Assembly: GCF_004664715.2 (NCBI RefSeq)
Contig: NC_051070.1
Coordinates: 46,882,456 to 46,946,455 of the forward strand
From: Peromyscus leucopus
Lineage: Eukaryota > Chordata > Mammalia > Rodentia > Cricetidae
Length of the DNA: 64,000 nt
Direction: 5' to 3'
The notes under the pieces are model-generated. The model was not told the origin of the DNA and searched no databases. It saw only the letters and a program-made list of their open reading frames with translations. Within the stretch, counting starts at the first letter, position 1, and every line of letters starts with the position of its first letter. Shown here one piece after another: positions 10,645-22,419 of the stretch. The position numbers were made by a program, and so were the translations under genes.

Positions 10645-11170
10645 TTTTAAACTAAAACTACATTTCATGAATGTAAAGTAGTTAGGTTTAGGTGTGCTTG
10701 CAGGCAATTTTCTGTTAGCTGCCTCCGAAGTATTACATGTCAAAACCCTCTAAACATTGCTTTGCTTCTAACCAAGAATGTAAATCTTACCCAGGAATTT
10801 TTTTAAGCAAAGGTGAAAAGGGTCGTTAGCTGTTTCTCTTCTAATTCAGGTTTAGGGGGATACAAATTGTTTACAAGGTAAACCTCTGACTCAGGAAATC
10901 ACCCATCTAATTTTGGGAGGTTAACACCAAAAACAAACAAAACTGTATGTTATCTCCAGTTTTTTTTCTTTGAGCTTGGCGCCCCTCAAGTCTATACATC
11001 AAAGGGTTGATGGCACCTATGCTGTTGACTAGAAATGCCTCAGTGACCGACATCCCTTGTCTGGCCTGTAACAAACCTCACACGCGCCACTTTACCTCAT
11101 ACACATTGTAGGTCTCCCCACAAAATAAAAAAAGTTTCAAAAACAAAAAAGATAGGATTCACATTGTTGT
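10640..11170. other. Unassigned intergenic sequence
   Basis: AT-rich single-copy-looking DNA with no gene or repeat I recognise. Confidence 0.6.
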
Positions 11171-11171
11171 T

Positions 11172-11292
11172 ACTAGTTTTTTTTTTTTAAGTGAGACAGG
11201 GTCTCGTGGAGCCGAGGGTGACCTTAAATTCACTGTACCCCTGCGTCCTGGGTTTTCCTGAGTGCTTGTAATTACAATACTTCACCCACGTG
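11172..11292 (-). mobile_element. Old B1-like SINE fragment
   Basis: A T run is followed by GAGACAGGGTCTCGTGGAGC and a diverged B1 reverse complement ending near TTGTAATTACAATACTTCACC. Confidence 0.55.
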
Positions 11293-11477
11293 CCTACTTG
11301 CTAATGTAAAGGGCTCTGGACTAGGTACAAAGCATGTGCTCACAAATTCTGAAAGTAATATATGGTGATAAGGCAATTTGGGGGGAAAAAAAGACTGTTT
11401 TGTGTCTTATAATTAGTATGTGAATGCCTGTATTTTCAGACAACTGCAGCCATTTGGGTATTTTACAAAAATAATCA

Positions 11478-11583
11478 TTCCACGGAGTGAGGTGGCGGCA
11501 AAACTTGTAACCCCATTACTGAGGAGGTAGAGGGAGGAGGCCTTGAGTTCCAGGGGAGCCTGAGCTACATAGGGAGATTTAAG
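11478..11583 (+). mobile_element. Old B1-like SINE fragment
   Basis: GAGTGAGGTGGCGGCAAAAC, CTTGAGTTCCAGGGGAGCCT and GAGCTACATAGGGAGA keep the B1 order but are strongly diverged. Confidence 0.5.
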
Positions 11584-12096
11584 TTTTTTAATCTTGTGGA
11601 GTGCACTCTCTGAATGTCCCCTGTCTTCGTGGACATAACCCCCAGCAGCTTTTGTTGCAAGTGACTCACCAGTTTCTAAAGTGGTATTGGACATGCTTTC
11701 TCAGCAATTTTTTAATAGAAAATAGAAGCTGTCCTAATGGATTGAAACTGCAAGGGGATGTAGACTGACAGAGTCTTTGGACTCTAGTGAGAAAGAAAAT
11801 GTCCCTGCTATCTCAAAATGTTGCCTTCAGTCAAAGTTTTAAGGGGCAAGTGGCAGTTTGTCACCCCTTGGCTTCCGTAAAGCCTACTATTTATTATATT
11901 GATGATAGAGCTAAAAAGTAAAATAAAGTACATGAAAGTCTTTTGCAAAGTTGGCAAAATGGAAGCCTTGTAGAAAGGGCCCTATCAGAAGCAGAGATCA
12001 TTCGGATCATCCAACAGTGGACTGGGCTCTGATTGGATTGGGAAGGGGGAATTCTTTTCAGAAGAAAGGTTTAAAAAAAAAAAAGTCAAAGACATT

Positions 12097-12225
12097 TAGC
12101 TGGGTGTGATTGTGCACACCTTTAATCCCAGTGCTCAGAAGGCAGAGGCAGGCAGATCTCTGTGAGTTTACATAAGGAGTTCCAGGCCAGCCAAGGCTAT
12201 ATATAGTAAGACCTTGTTATTGCTA
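12097..12225 (+). mobile_element. B1 SINE
   Basis: It has AGCTGGGTGTGATTGTGCAC, CTTTAATCCCAGTGCTCAGA and AGTTCCAGGCCAGCCAAGGC in B1 order, with a short tail. Confidence 0.85.
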
Positions 12226-12284
12226 TTTCTGTTACACACCTATTAAATGACATGGAGAAAAGAAATAATGTGTTCAGTCTAGAG

Positions 12285-12565
12285 TTGAGATGGTATCTCA
12301 TGCATATAATCCCAGTACGAAGGGGACCAGGGGAGGGGTGCACAAGTTTAGGAACAACCTGGCACCACCTAGTTCATTCCAGGCTAACCTGGGTTGTTGT
12401 GTGAGGGTCCCCCCTGTCCCCCCCACCACCACCCTCTACCGCAAAGAAAAGATAATTTAGTTTTTTTAAAGGCTTTACTCATGGCATGAGGATGTAGCTT
12501 CTTGGTAGAGCACTCCTGTACCGTACAGAAAGCCCTGGATTCAATCCCCAACACCACAGATACAA
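12285..12565 (+). mobile_element. B4-type SINE (B1-like part plus ID-like part), diverged
   Basis: A B1-like segment (ATCCCAGTACGAAGG ... CCAGGCTAACCTGGGTTG) is followed by an ID-like segment (GTAGAGCACTCCTGTAC ... GGATTCAATCCCCAACACC). That is the bipartite structure of B4. Confidence 0.6.
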
Positions 12566-12639
12566 AGATTAACAACAAAGACATTAATCAAATAGCCCTC
12601 CAGATCTCACCAATAATAATAGCTCATGCTTATTGCTCA

Positions 12640-12832
12640 ATATAACTACACCATTGTTCTCTGTGTGAAGAGTTTTAGCTCACTTAATACCCACAACTGT
12701 ATAAAGTAGGAGCTATAATTGTACCCATCTGACAAATGAGGAAAGCGAGGTTCAGAGAAGTTGTGGTCTTAGAGCTTGGCTAGTAGCCAGGCCAAGATGA
12801 AAACCCTGGCCAGCTACCACCTTGTCATAACC
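12640..12832 (-). repeat. MIR SINE relic
   Basis: ACAAATGAGGAAAGCGAGG, then TTCAGAGAAGTTG and GGCTAGTAGCCAGGC, is the reverse-strand MIR core and tRNA-distal pattern. It is an ancient mammalian-wide repeat. Confidence 0.65.
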
Positions 12833-12834
12833 TA

Positions 12835-13452
12835 CCACCAACACATAATTCAGGATCCTGTCAACTCCGGCACTCAAGTTCAATTTCTACCAAAGACGTG
12901 TTTGAATTTTTCTAACTAGACATCAAGTTAGAAAAGAATCTACAAGCAGTGTTTTCTCCTTGTGCAGAGGTATTCCAGGAAAGGATGTATACTGTAGGGA
13001 CCTGCCATGGCCACATAGGAATTATTCGGGCATACACAAGCAGAACAGTAATTTGATTAAGTTGAATGATGCTTTTCTGATCAAAACAGATGCCAAATGC
13101 ATGGAAGAAAGATGTTAATCATACATAAGTAAAAAATATTTTCTGTATAGGACAAAATAAATGCCTTTTTTATCTGAGCACTTAGCATTCTGATGCTCAT
13201 AAAAGCCTGTAGAAAAAAGCATAATCTGGTCTTCCTAACGTGTTCTTTGAAAGGACCCATCTATATTTGTGTGTCTTTTTGATGACAGAAAACATTACTG
13301 CATTTAACTACTACAAGCACTGTACTTGCTTGTATCCTGATGCCCAGTATGAACAAAAAGTGGGTCCAAGCACCACAAATAATCCAAAGCATTACAATAA
13401 TCATCTTCTCAAACACCAAAGTTCATCATCAGTCTCGACTCTCAAGAATGGA
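12835..13452. other. Unassigned intergenic sequence
   Basis: No gene, RNA or repeat recognised. Confidence 0.6.
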
Positions 13453-13454
13453 TG

Positions 13455-13605
13455 TTGCCAGGCAGTGGTGGCACACGCCTTTGATCCCAGTGCTTGGGAG
13501 GCAGAGGCAGGTGGATCTCTGTGAGTTCGAGTTCAGCCTGGTCTACAGAGCGAGATCCAGGACAGCCAGCGCTACACAGTGAGACCCTGTCTCCAAAAAG
13601 GGGGT
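13455..13605 (+). mobile_element. B1 SINE
   Basis: Complete B1: GCCAGGCAGTGGTGGCACAC to GAGACCCTGTCTCCAAAAAG, followed by a purine-rich stretch. It has the older core CCAGGACAGCCAGCGCTACA. Confidence 0.92.
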
Positions 13606-13865
13606 GGGGAGGAAGAGCCAGGGGAAGAGGAAGAAGATGATGTTATATTCTTTAAAATTACCTTTTGGTCACTCATTTTCTCCTCTGCTCTAACTTAACT
13701 TTCAGGGGGGAAAAAATTGGTGAGATGGTTTTAAGTAGCATATTTAAATTATCATTTTTATTTAATTTTGTTGTAGAAGGAAAACAGAAAGTCGGTAGCC
13801 TTGAGGGCCAGAAGAGTTTGTTTGTTTGAATACCATCAAAAAGCAAAGAAAATCTTAAACCAAGC

Positions 13866-14000
13866 ATTAGTGGCTCACACCTGTAACCCTAGTATTCTGG
13901 AAACTGAGGTAGGAGGGTCACTAAGAGTTTGAGACCTGGCCACACAGTTCCCAGGCCAGCCAAGGTGACAAAGTAAGGCCCTGTCTCCAAAAGAAAAACA
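13866..14000 (+). mobile_element. Diverged B1-type SINE
   Basis: Shows TGGCTCACACCTGTAACCCT, CCCAGGCCAGCCAAGGTGAC and GGCCCTGTCTCCAAAAG in B1 order. Confidence 0.65.
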
Positions 14001-14007
14001 GGGTGGG

Positions 14008-14135
14008 CAGAACAGCGAAGCAACATGGCTCGGAGGCCAAAGGCACTTACTGCAAGCCTGAGGACCTGAGTTTGATCTCCAGAGTTCACATCCAATGGAA
14101 AGAGAGAACCAACTCCTGCAAGTTGTCCTCTGACT

Positions 14136-14169
<34 letters not shown>
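14008..14169 (+). mobile_element. B2/B3-type SINE with terminal (CA)n
   Basis: It has GAAGCAACATGGCTCGGAGG, GAGGACCTGAGTTTGATCTC and GTTGTCCTCTGACTGACAC in order. It ends in a perfect (CA)n at 14137-14169, a usual 3' end for this family. Confidence 0.6.
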
Positions 14170-14173
<4 letters not shown>

Positions 14174-14184
14174 GTGCTGCACCC

Positions 14185-15575
14185 CGCCCCCATAAATAAA
14201 TGTTTTAAAATACCTTAAACATATGCAGGCTAAATTGTAGTCAGAAGCATACAATAAAATTCTGTTAATGTCACTAATATTGAGAGGTAACTTGTATTTC
14301 ACATGCAGGAGATTTGTCGTGTCTTTCTAGATGAATGATAAATTAGGATTCTTAAACAAAATGCTGAAATTTCTCAAGAAATTGCAAGATTTAGGAGGAA
14401 ACGTAGTATATGCAACAAAATTATATGCAACATAAAGATACCTGTCAAGTGCGAGAAAATTAAATGTAAGACTGACTCAGCCTCTTCACTGAGTTAAATA
14501 TAAAGTTAATTGCAAAGATGCCAGCAAAGCTTTCCATCAAAAACTGGAGGGGAAAATCCAGGTGCCTTGCCCCCATTAGGAACAGACAAGTCTGATACCG
14601 CGTGATAATTCCTACCCTGTGGCATAATGCTGATGTCTTCAAAGAACTGCTTGACTCCGTGACTGAGATTCAAAGGCTAGATTACAGTGATCTCAGTGTT
14701 TATTTTGGGTGAAGACAGGGCAACATTCTCTGCTGCCCCAGTGTTGATCCTAACTGGTTGATAAATAAAAACGTCTTGGAACACTTCTAATGCAAATCAT
14801 CTTGAGAAGGGAGCTGACTGCTCATTATTCTTTCAGTAGAGATAGGACAGAGACTTAGTATATGCTTGCAGAGAATTTCCTTAAGTCTCACCTTATACAG
14901 CAACTGTGTCAATATAATTTCTCATCTGAACTTTACAACTAGGCTTTGTGGGTGTCTCTGAAGAAGATGAGGTTTAGAAATTATAGTATCAGAAAACAAG
15001 CTCATTATTAAAATTTTGACCAGGGTATCCAGTACTGTTGGATTGACTTGATCTCTGGAAAATTCTTTTTGCCCAACAGCTTGCTGACTACTCTTTTTTT
15101 ATGGAACACCACCCAAAAGGCATTCTTTAAGAGGCAGAGTTCAGGGAGAATGTCACACATATTGGAGCTGAATCTGTGTCTGCTGCTCACTGTGTGCCTG
15201 CTTAGGAGAAGCATTTGGTGTGGGGCTGGGAACTAGGAAGTCCTCTGCCTTTGTGAACTCAGGAAATGCTGTCCTTACATCCCGGCCTCCAGACATGTGG
15301 AGTCCATATGAATCTTCTGGCCAGATGAGCTTGTGGAGATTTTCTAAGACGTTTCCTCGGTGATCTTTGTTTTGACTCTCCCAAGATGCCCACAAGAAAC
15401 AGAGCAGTTGCAGATGCACTGGCCCACTGGAGAAGTGTGCCTTAGTCAATGCGACCTGGTTGCGGGTCAGAAGTCCCATTTTGTAGTATTACCATATGAA
15501 GTTTCTGCTATGATTTTTCATTTTCACAGGTGAACTGTTGGTATCTCATTTGTGATTAGTGCAATAAAAACTACT
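14185..15575. other. Unassigned intergenic sequence
   Basis: About 1.4 kb of mostly AT-rich DNA. No ORF of note and no repeat family recognised. Confidence 0.6.
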
Positions 15576-15577
15576 CT

Positions 15578-15778
15578 GGGACCAGCAGGGTGGCTTAACA
15601 GGTACTTCAAGGCACTTGCCATGAAGCCTGATGATCTGCGTTCAGTCCCCCAAACCTACATGATGGAATTTGACAACTGACTCGTAAAGTTTATCCTCTG
15701 ACCTCCATACCACTGTGAAGGTATGTGGGCATGGCAAACGTGCGCGCACGCATACACATAAATAAATGTAAATTTTAA
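15578..15778 (+). mobile_element. B2/B3-type SINE
   Basis: ACCAGCAGGGTGGCTTAACA, then GCCTGATGATCTGCGTTCAG, TTATCCTCTGACCTCCATAC and CATACACATAAATAAATG, ending in A-rich sequence. Confidence 0.65.
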
Positions 15779-15795
15779 AGGAAACTAATCGTTTT

Positions 15796-15842
15796 TCTTT
15801 TATTTATTTATTTATTTATTTTATTTATTTATTTATTTATTT
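15796..15842. repeat. (TTTA)n tract
   Basis: Tandem TTTA/TTTAT units directly beside the T-rich end of the next B1. Confidence 0.9.
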
Positions 15843-16003
15843 TTTTTTTTTTTGGTTTTTCGAGACAGGGTTTCTCCGTGTAGCTTTGCGCCTTTCCTAG
15901 AACTCACTTGGTAGCCCAGGCTGGCCTCGAACTCACAGAGATCCACCTGGCTCTTCCTCCCGAGTGCTGGGATTAAAGGTGTGCGCCACCACCGCCCGGC
16001 TCG
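15841..16003 (-). mobile_element. B1 SINE, cricetid-type core
   Basis: Reverse-complement B1: TTTTTCGAGACAGGGTTTCT to GCGCCACCACCGCCCGGC. It contains TAGCTTTGCGCCTTTCCTAG, the variant I associate with Cricetidae. Confidence 0.95.
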
Positions 16004-16259
16004 TTTTTCTTTTATATAGCTAAAGTTAGAATAAAGAAACTATCTCCTGGATCTGTAGAATATCCAGAGGAAGCAAATCACTGTTTCCATCCTGCTCCGA
16101 ATTACTAAAATGTCAAAAGAGAATAATAGCCTTTGGGCCTGTTATCAGGACTCTGTTCTAATAACATATTCATTCCGCATTCATCTTATTACTACTTGTA
16201 CTGAATTAGTAGCTCACTTAACACATATCTGCTGACATGCTTTCAAATGGCTTAGAATT

Positions 16260-16468
16260 CAGCGGTTCTCAAAGGGGTCGTGACCCCTTTTGGGGGGTTG
16301 CATATCAGATATCCTGCATATAACAGATTTACATTTTGATTCCTAACAGTAGCAAAATTACGGTTATGAAGTAGCAACAAAATAATGCTATGGTTGGTGG
16401 TTGGGGGTCACCATAACCTGAAGAACTGTTTTAAAGGGTCACAGCATTAGGAAGGTCGAGAACCACTG
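16260..16468. mobile_element. URR1 DNA transposon (hAT-Charlie type)
   Basis: Terminal inverted ends CAGCGGTTCTCAA and GAGAACCACTG enclose GGGGTCGTGACCCC and GTAGCAAAATTACGGTTATG, the pattern of the non-autonomous rodent URR1 element. The 8-bp flanks CTTAGAAT and CCTAAGAT are only partly alike, as expected for an old insertion. Confidence 0.8.
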
Positions 16469-16504
16469 CCTAAGATGCAGTCCTCTGGATGTTGAACTTT
16501 TACA

Positions 16505-16664
16505 ATTTTTTTTTTTTTTTTTTTCGAGACAGGGTTTCTCTGTGTAGCTTTGCGCCTTTCCTGGATCTCACTCTCTAGACCAGGCTGGCCTTGAACTCTC
16601 AGAGATCCGCCTGGCTCTGCCTCCCGAGTGCTGGGATTAAAGGTGTGTGCCACCACCGCCCGGC
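16505..16664 (-). mobile_element. B1 SINE, cricetid-type core
   Basis: A T run (A tail) is followed by TCGAGACAGGGTTTCTCTGT, GCTTTGCGCCTTTCCTGGAT and CCACCACCGCCCGGC. Confidence 0.95.
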
Positions 16665-16665
16665 A

Positions 16666-18230
16666 AACTTTTACGATTTTAGGAGAGACAACAGTTCAAG
16701 CTCCCTGTTTTTCTCTGCTTCCCATTGACTGCTATGTCCACCACTCCCTTCTCTGTAATTTCCCTCAGTCTATCTCCAAATTTAGAATCACAACAGTTTC
16801 CATGTGGACAAAACCCCGAACAGGAATCTTTCCTGCCTCTTGCTAATGGAGCCACGGCAGTCAACCACTAACACCGTCTGCCAGGCTCTTCAGGTACGTG
16901 CTGAGTTGTGTTCCATGAATGGCGCTTGTATTACTTGTAGTTCATGAATGGTACTGCTGCAGAAGCATGGGGGAGAAAAAAAATGAAAGGACATCTATTA
17001 ATTATTGAAAAGAACATTAAGCATCTCATCTGAATCAGATTGCAGGGACTTTTTTACTTTATTAGGTTAAGATATGTTCCCCTCAACACAAAGTCATTTG
17101 AACTAGCCAATATATATATATAATTCGTGTGCTGCTCTATCAGTAAGGACTAGAAGATGGGAAATGTAGAACTTGATTCTCTATAGAAAACTTAGGAATA
17201 GGACTGAAAAAATGGGTCGAATTTTTATGTCATGAGTTCAGTATCTGCTGGCTGGTTTGGAGTGTGTATGCTGGTGGTTTCTTTGTTTCATTTTGTTTTA
17301 GTATATATGCACAGTGGAGGCACAAGAGGAGACAGCCCTCCTGGTCCACCCTCAAATCTGCACAAACTTACTGTGAACCGAGGGCAAATGGAACAGCAGG
17401 AGAACCATTTGGTTCAAGTTGCTCCGAAGACATTTGATCAGCGACATGCAAGTCATCACAAACACGTGCTTACAAGTCCAATACAGCTCTTTGGAAATTA
17501 GATAAGATTAATTTTAATGTGAAATAATAGCAAGGCTGTTCAAGACCTTAATGCTGAGACATCATGGCTGCGTAGATCTGCTAGGGAATGAGCATATGGG
17601 TAGAGTCTGATACAAATGGAAAATCTATCATGCATCTCAGTAAGACTCGAGATTCCAAGCAAGTAGATGAGTTTGTTAGCTGCCTCAATGTGCTGTTTCA
17701 CTTTTTCTCTTCGCTTGTTGATGACTTGGGAGGAGAAAACCCCAAAGAAAGGTTCTGTTTGCGATGTAACTAAATTTAACGATATTATAATTCCAGGGAA
17801 ATACACAACACCTAGTAGGAATCAAGGCCACTGACAGCCACTGAAGGACACACACAGCTCAATGTCATGGTAGCCACACAACTGCAGAGAATAAAGCCAT
17901 ATCCTTTTGTATTGGCAACCACCAATCCTATTCCATGACAAAGTATTATTTATGTAACGAGGGAATATTCCATAAAGAGAAAGTGTGATATGTTTACAAG
18001 TTACCATAAGTTATCAACTGTACTTTGAAAGTACTGGGTTGAAGTTGTCCTTCCATTCTCCACAGGGACTGGGGCCAGCTGAGATGTTCAGACTTACTTA
18101 CTTGCCCTCTTAAGGAAAGCCCCATGACCTGACTGGACTCGCCATGGCAGCCCAGACCAAGGAGATCAGAGCATCTGAACAAACTCAACTGCATTTTCAT
18201 CAGCCTTTGGGAGACAACCATGTCCTCGCT
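16666..18230. other. Unassigned intergenic sequence
   Basis: No gene or repeat family recognised. A short (TA)n lies near 17109-17121. Confidence 0.55.
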
Positions 18231-18234
18231 TGCT

Positions 18235-18625
18235 TGCTACTACTGTGAGAAAACACTGGGCCACCTTGAGGGCAGGGGATTTGTTTGACTCTGTTTCCCT
18301 ATCATAATCCATTCCTGCTGGAACTCGGGGCAGGAACTCAAGCAGGAACCTGCAGGTCACTGAAGCAGAGGCCAAGAAGGAATGCTGCTGACGGCCTTGC
18401 TCTCCATGGCCTACTCAGCTTGCTTTCTCATATCACCCAGGACTACCAGCCCAACGTGGCACCGCTCACAACAGGCCAAGCCCTCCCACATCCTAATATT
18501 AATCAAGGAAATACCCAGACTTGCCCACAAAATAATGTGATTGAGACAATTGCTCAACTGAGATTCTCTTTTCCCAAATATGTCAAGGTTTGTGTTAACT
18601 TGCAGGCTAACCAGCGCAGACCACC
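18235..18625 (-). mobile_element. ORR1-like MaLR LTR, diverged
   Basis: Reverse-complement ORR1 landmarks appear in order: GGCAGGAACTCAAGCAGGAA, CTCCATGGCCTACTCAGCTT, CAGGACTACCAGCCCAACGT and TATTAATCAAGGAAATACCC. A copy of the 5' end lies near GTTTGTGTTAACTTGCAGGC. Confidence 0.65.
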
Positions 18626-18629
18626 ACCT

Positions 18630-19500
18630 CATTCTCTGAATGTGAATTCCCCATGGGCAGTTCACACCAAACACGTTGAAACTCTCACTCAGTACCAGCT
18701 AGGTCCACCACCACCCCCATTACATGCCATGTGCACATGAAGGACATGGAATCATTCCAAGTTTGATCTAAACCAAATGAAAATAGTTTAGGCAAGCAAA
18801 CCCATTGAGTAAGAATAAATCCATTCCATTTAATTCAAAGTCTATTATAGTTTTAACCCTATTTTAGGAAAATTCCATGAATGTTTAATAGTAAAGTTAA
18901 CAAAGAATTGATTGCTATCGTCCTGAGGCTTCTCGGCCTTCAAACTGTGACTACAGACTTGAGGACTTGACTAAATGTAGCTAGCTCATGTTTAACGTGG
19001 AACAGAAAACTCTATTTGTGCAACACACTTTGTTGGAGATCATTACAGAATGACGAGAACCGCACACCTCGTTAGGCTACGCTATAGTTATGCAGCCAGC
19101 AGACACCTAGACTAAGCCAATAGGGTCAGTTGTGGACCAAGTACCACATTCAGGAAACGCTGCCTTGGGAACAGTACTTAAGGTTAAAACAACTCACACA
19201 CACTCCCCTGCAGGTGGGTAGAGATTGTCCTGAAGTCCATGGAAATGGAAGAAGACCTACCCCTGGTCAGACAAATCCCTTCATAGTTAGAGGCCTCTGG
19301 CTTGGCTAGTTGTTTTAGTTTGGTGGACCACAACCATGCCTTCATAAACTAAAAATAAAGCTTAGTTATACTTGGACTCCTGAACATAAAATCTTACATA
19401 CATTGCTGTTGTCTTCCATGGAGGTCCAAGCTGATTTCCTAATAACAATGACCTGAAGTACCACTGGGTGATTTGAATGACAGATGTCGCCAGAACTACA
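18630..19500. other. Unassigned intergenic sequence
   Basis: No gene, RNA or repeat I can name. Confidence 0.55.
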
Positions 19501-19502
19501 TT

Positions 19503-19685
19503 GGTTTTTTGTTTTTGTTTTTGTTTTTTTTTATTTATTTATTTTGGTTTTTCGAGACAGGGTTTCTCTGTGTAGTTTTGTGCCTTTCCTGGAACTCACT
19601 TTGTAGACCAGGCTGGCCTCGAACTCACAGAGATCCTCCTGCCTCTGCCTCCCGAGTGCTGGGATTCAAGGCATGTGCCACCGCT

Positions 19686-19745
<60 letters not shown>

Positions 19746-19760
19746 ACCACCACCCAGCTG
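19503..19760 (-). mobile_element. B1 SINE with GCC-expanded 5' end
   Basis: A normal reverse-complement B1 (TTTTTCGAGACAGGG, TTTTGTGCCTTTCCTGGAAC, CTGGGATTCAAGGCATGTGCC) is followed by a GCC/ACC tract at 19678-19755. That is where the usual short CCACCACCGCCCGGC should be, and the element then ends at CCCAGCTG. Confidence 0.92.
19678..19755. repeat. (GCC)n/(ACC)n trinucleotide tract
   Basis: About 78 bp of GCC triplets, with ACC at both sides, replace the B1 head. It is isolated from any CpG island. Confidence 0.95.
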
Positions 19761-20017
19761 TTTTTTTTTTTTTTTTTTATTTTTTAGTACTTACATTTAA
19801 AATTGTACCAAAAAATCAGGAGCAAAATTAGCATGTAATCTTCTTTCTAGAATTTTCCATTTCTGGATTGTTTTCAAAGTCCTGCTTTCAGGTTTGTTGA
19901 TTTTCTGTGTTTCTAGTATTTTTTTGTGTGTGTGTTTTCTTAATCCCCACTATAAATTCCAAATTTCCCTTTTCTACTATTTTTGCTTCTTTGTTGTGGG
20001 GTTTGCTTAGTTTTGTT

Positions 20018-20135
20018 CTGTCTTTGTGACAGGGTCCTGGCTAACCTAGAACTCACTGTGTAGCCCAGGCTGGCCTCAAGCTGGCAGTGGTTCTCCTGAG
20101 TGCTGGGACTCCAGATGTGCATGGCCACACACAGT
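20018..20135 (-). mobile_element. B1-like SINE
   Basis: It reads TGTGACAGGGTCCTGGCTAA, TGTAGCCCAGGCTGGCCTCA and GAGTGCTGGGACTCCAG. Confidence 0.7.
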
Positions 20136-20159
20136 GCCCGCTAGTTATTTTTTATGGGA

Positions 20160-20308
20160 CTTTTGTTTCCTGAGATAGAGTCTCATTTTGAAGCCCAGGC
20201 TGGCCTATAACTCACTATGTAGCCTAGGCTAACCTTAAACTCATGGTAGCCCTCCTGCCTCAGCCTCTCCAGAAATAAGGTTAAAGACAGAAGCCACCAC
20301 ACAATTTT
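20160..20308 (-). mobile_element. Old B1-like SINE, duplicated middle
   Basis: It reads TGAGATAGAGTCTCATTTTG, and then the CCCAGGCTGGCC-type block appears twice (near 20194 and 20225) before CTCCTGCCTCAGCCTCTCC. Confidence 0.6.
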
Positions 20309-20309
20309 T

Positions 20310-20800
20310 GAATTGCTCATGTAGCTCATTATTTTCAATTTGTCTTACGTTTAAAATGAATTCATTTACACTTATGTATTTAATTTTAGGTACCAATGTT
20401 AACCATTACTTTCCCAACCCACAGGTTTTTATATAATACACATGTGAAAGCAGTTTGTAATTTCTGTTATAGTTTTCCTCTTGAGTCTGGGAATGCTGTA
20501 TGAGACTTTCTGTGCTTGTTTGAGAACCCAGAGGTCGATTTTACGGGTAAAGAAATTAAAGTTGAGAGTAACTGAATTCTTGCTCAAAGTTTTGTATGTA
20601 ACACATGACTTGAAAATATAACTTCTTCCACTTGTGATGTTCCACTTGCTTAGTTTATATCCTTTCCTTATCTGGGAGCTTTCTGGAGCTCAACTGCCGT
20701 TGTCTTTAACCCACTGAACCCAGAGTTCCACGTTTCCATTAACATTCTCTTGCATTCCTCATATGTGCTGAAGCCTTTCTCAGGGTATCTTGAGACAACT
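20310..20800. other. Unassigned intergenic sequence
   Basis: AT-rich and no feature recognised. Confidence 0.55.
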
Positions 20801-20811
20801 ATTCTTGTAGT

Positions 20812-21374
20812 TGATTGTTTTTACTCCTTACTCCCCCCCCCCCCCCCCGCCCTGCCCAGCTCCCAAATAATAAATACACAGAGGCTTATTCTTTCTTATG
20901 AATGCCCGGCCTTAGCTTGACTTGTTTCTAGCCAGTTTTTCTTAAATTATCCCAACTACCTTTTGCCTCTGGGATTTTACCTTTTTCTATTTCTGTATAT
21001 CTTTTCTTTCCTTCTTATTCCATGTCTGGCTGTGTTGCTGGCCCCTGGCATCCTCCTCTCCTACTCCTTTTCTTACTCCCCCATCTTCTCTTCCTAGATT
21101 TTACCTTCTATTTATTTATTCCATTTATTCTCTTATTTATGTATTCCATTTATTCTCTCTCTGCCTGCCAGCCCTGCCAATCCTTTCTCCTGCCTAGCTA
21201 TTGGCTGTTCAGTTCTTTAATAAACCAATCAGGTGTTTTAAACAGGCAAAGTAACACAGCTTCACAGAGTTAAACAAATGCAACATAAAAGAATGCAACA
21301 CATCTTTGCATCATTAAACAAATGTTCCACAGCATAAACAAGTGTAACACATCTTCAACTAATATTCCACAACA
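20812..21374 (-). mobile_element. ERVK-type solo LTR (same family as 33837-34386)
   Basis: Its right half is nearly the same as the LTR at 33837-34386 (AGAGTTAAACAAATGCAACA, AAAAGAATGCAACACATC) and it ends at TTCCACAACA. The left end is less certain, near TGTAGTTG, and a run of 16 C lies at 20833-20848. I could not find a matching target-site duplication. No retroviral reading frame is attached. Confidence 0.75.
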
Positions 21375-21375
21375 C

Positions 21376-21925
21376 TTTGTTTTTGACTTTCTTATGCATC
21401 AGGATTTATTAATTTTTAGACATCACTTCTAGTAATTAGCATTTACTGTGATAGCGAAAGAATCTCCATTTTATGCCAGACATCCAGCTTGGTACCCACT
21501 AGCCATTTGTCTCTAAGTCTAGTCCCTAGCAGCTAGTTCCCAGTAACCCTAACTCAGTGACCCCCATCCAGAAATGTACAGCTCTGACCATCTATTTGTT
21601 ATGCTATGACTGACTGCCTTTTGGCTTCTGTAAAGTGCTTATACCAACATTGAAGGACTATACTGAGGTCACCTTGGCTACCTAATCTTGTCAGAGCAAA
21701 ACAGCTCTTGGCTTGCTTGTGTTGATGCTCAAGGTCTTCTTGTGGTTTTCACCTTTAAAAATTCTCCCCTCGCCCCTGATTCACACAGCAACCTTGTTTG
21801 GCCCAGAGAATGTTGTCCTGCTAGTAGTATCAATAAAGTTAACAAATTATAATCCCAATTGAGTCTGTGGTCTTCTGCCAGAAATCACGAACTCCATAAC
21901 ACTGCTAGGCTCTCAAGTTAAAACA
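21376..21925. other. Unassigned intergenic sequence
   Basis: No gene recognised. Repeat identity, if any, is not clear. Confidence 0.5.
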
Positions 21926-21931
21926 CTTATT

Positions 21932-22075
21932 AGCCGTGGTAGACACATGCCTGTAATCCAGCACTCAGGAGACTGAAGTAAGGGTATTGTTAGGAGTTAG
22001 AAGCCAGTCTATGCTGCATAGTGAGTACCAAGCCAGCCAAGGCTGTGTGGCAAGACACTGTATCAAAAATAAGTC
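21932..22075 (+). mobile_element. Diverged B1 SINE
   Basis: TTAGCCGTGGTAGACACATG, GTAATCCAGCACTCAGGAGA and AAGCCAGCCAAGGCTGTGTG occur in B1 order. Confidence 0.7.
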
Positions 22076-22419
22076 AATTGAAGGAATTTTTGTTTCATGA
22101 ATGTTTGCAGGGTGGGATTGGTTAGCCACCAATCAGCAGGTCCTGTGGTGGAGGACTCTGTTTACTTAGCCCAGTTGGATTACTGATAATGAAATGAGCA
22201 AGGATGAGAAACTATAACCAGACTGAAACAACCACAACCCCATGATGAAAACAAGAAAGCAAATAGGAATCTTAGAAATAATTGTGTCATTGAAAATGGT
22301 GACACATGGCAGTTAAGTGTGAGAGCCAAAGTTATGTTTTAAATTTGAATTACTGTGCCTAAGCGATCCATGAAACAAGGAACGTCTCTGATCTGCAAGC
22401 CCCTTGCCCAAGGACAGAT

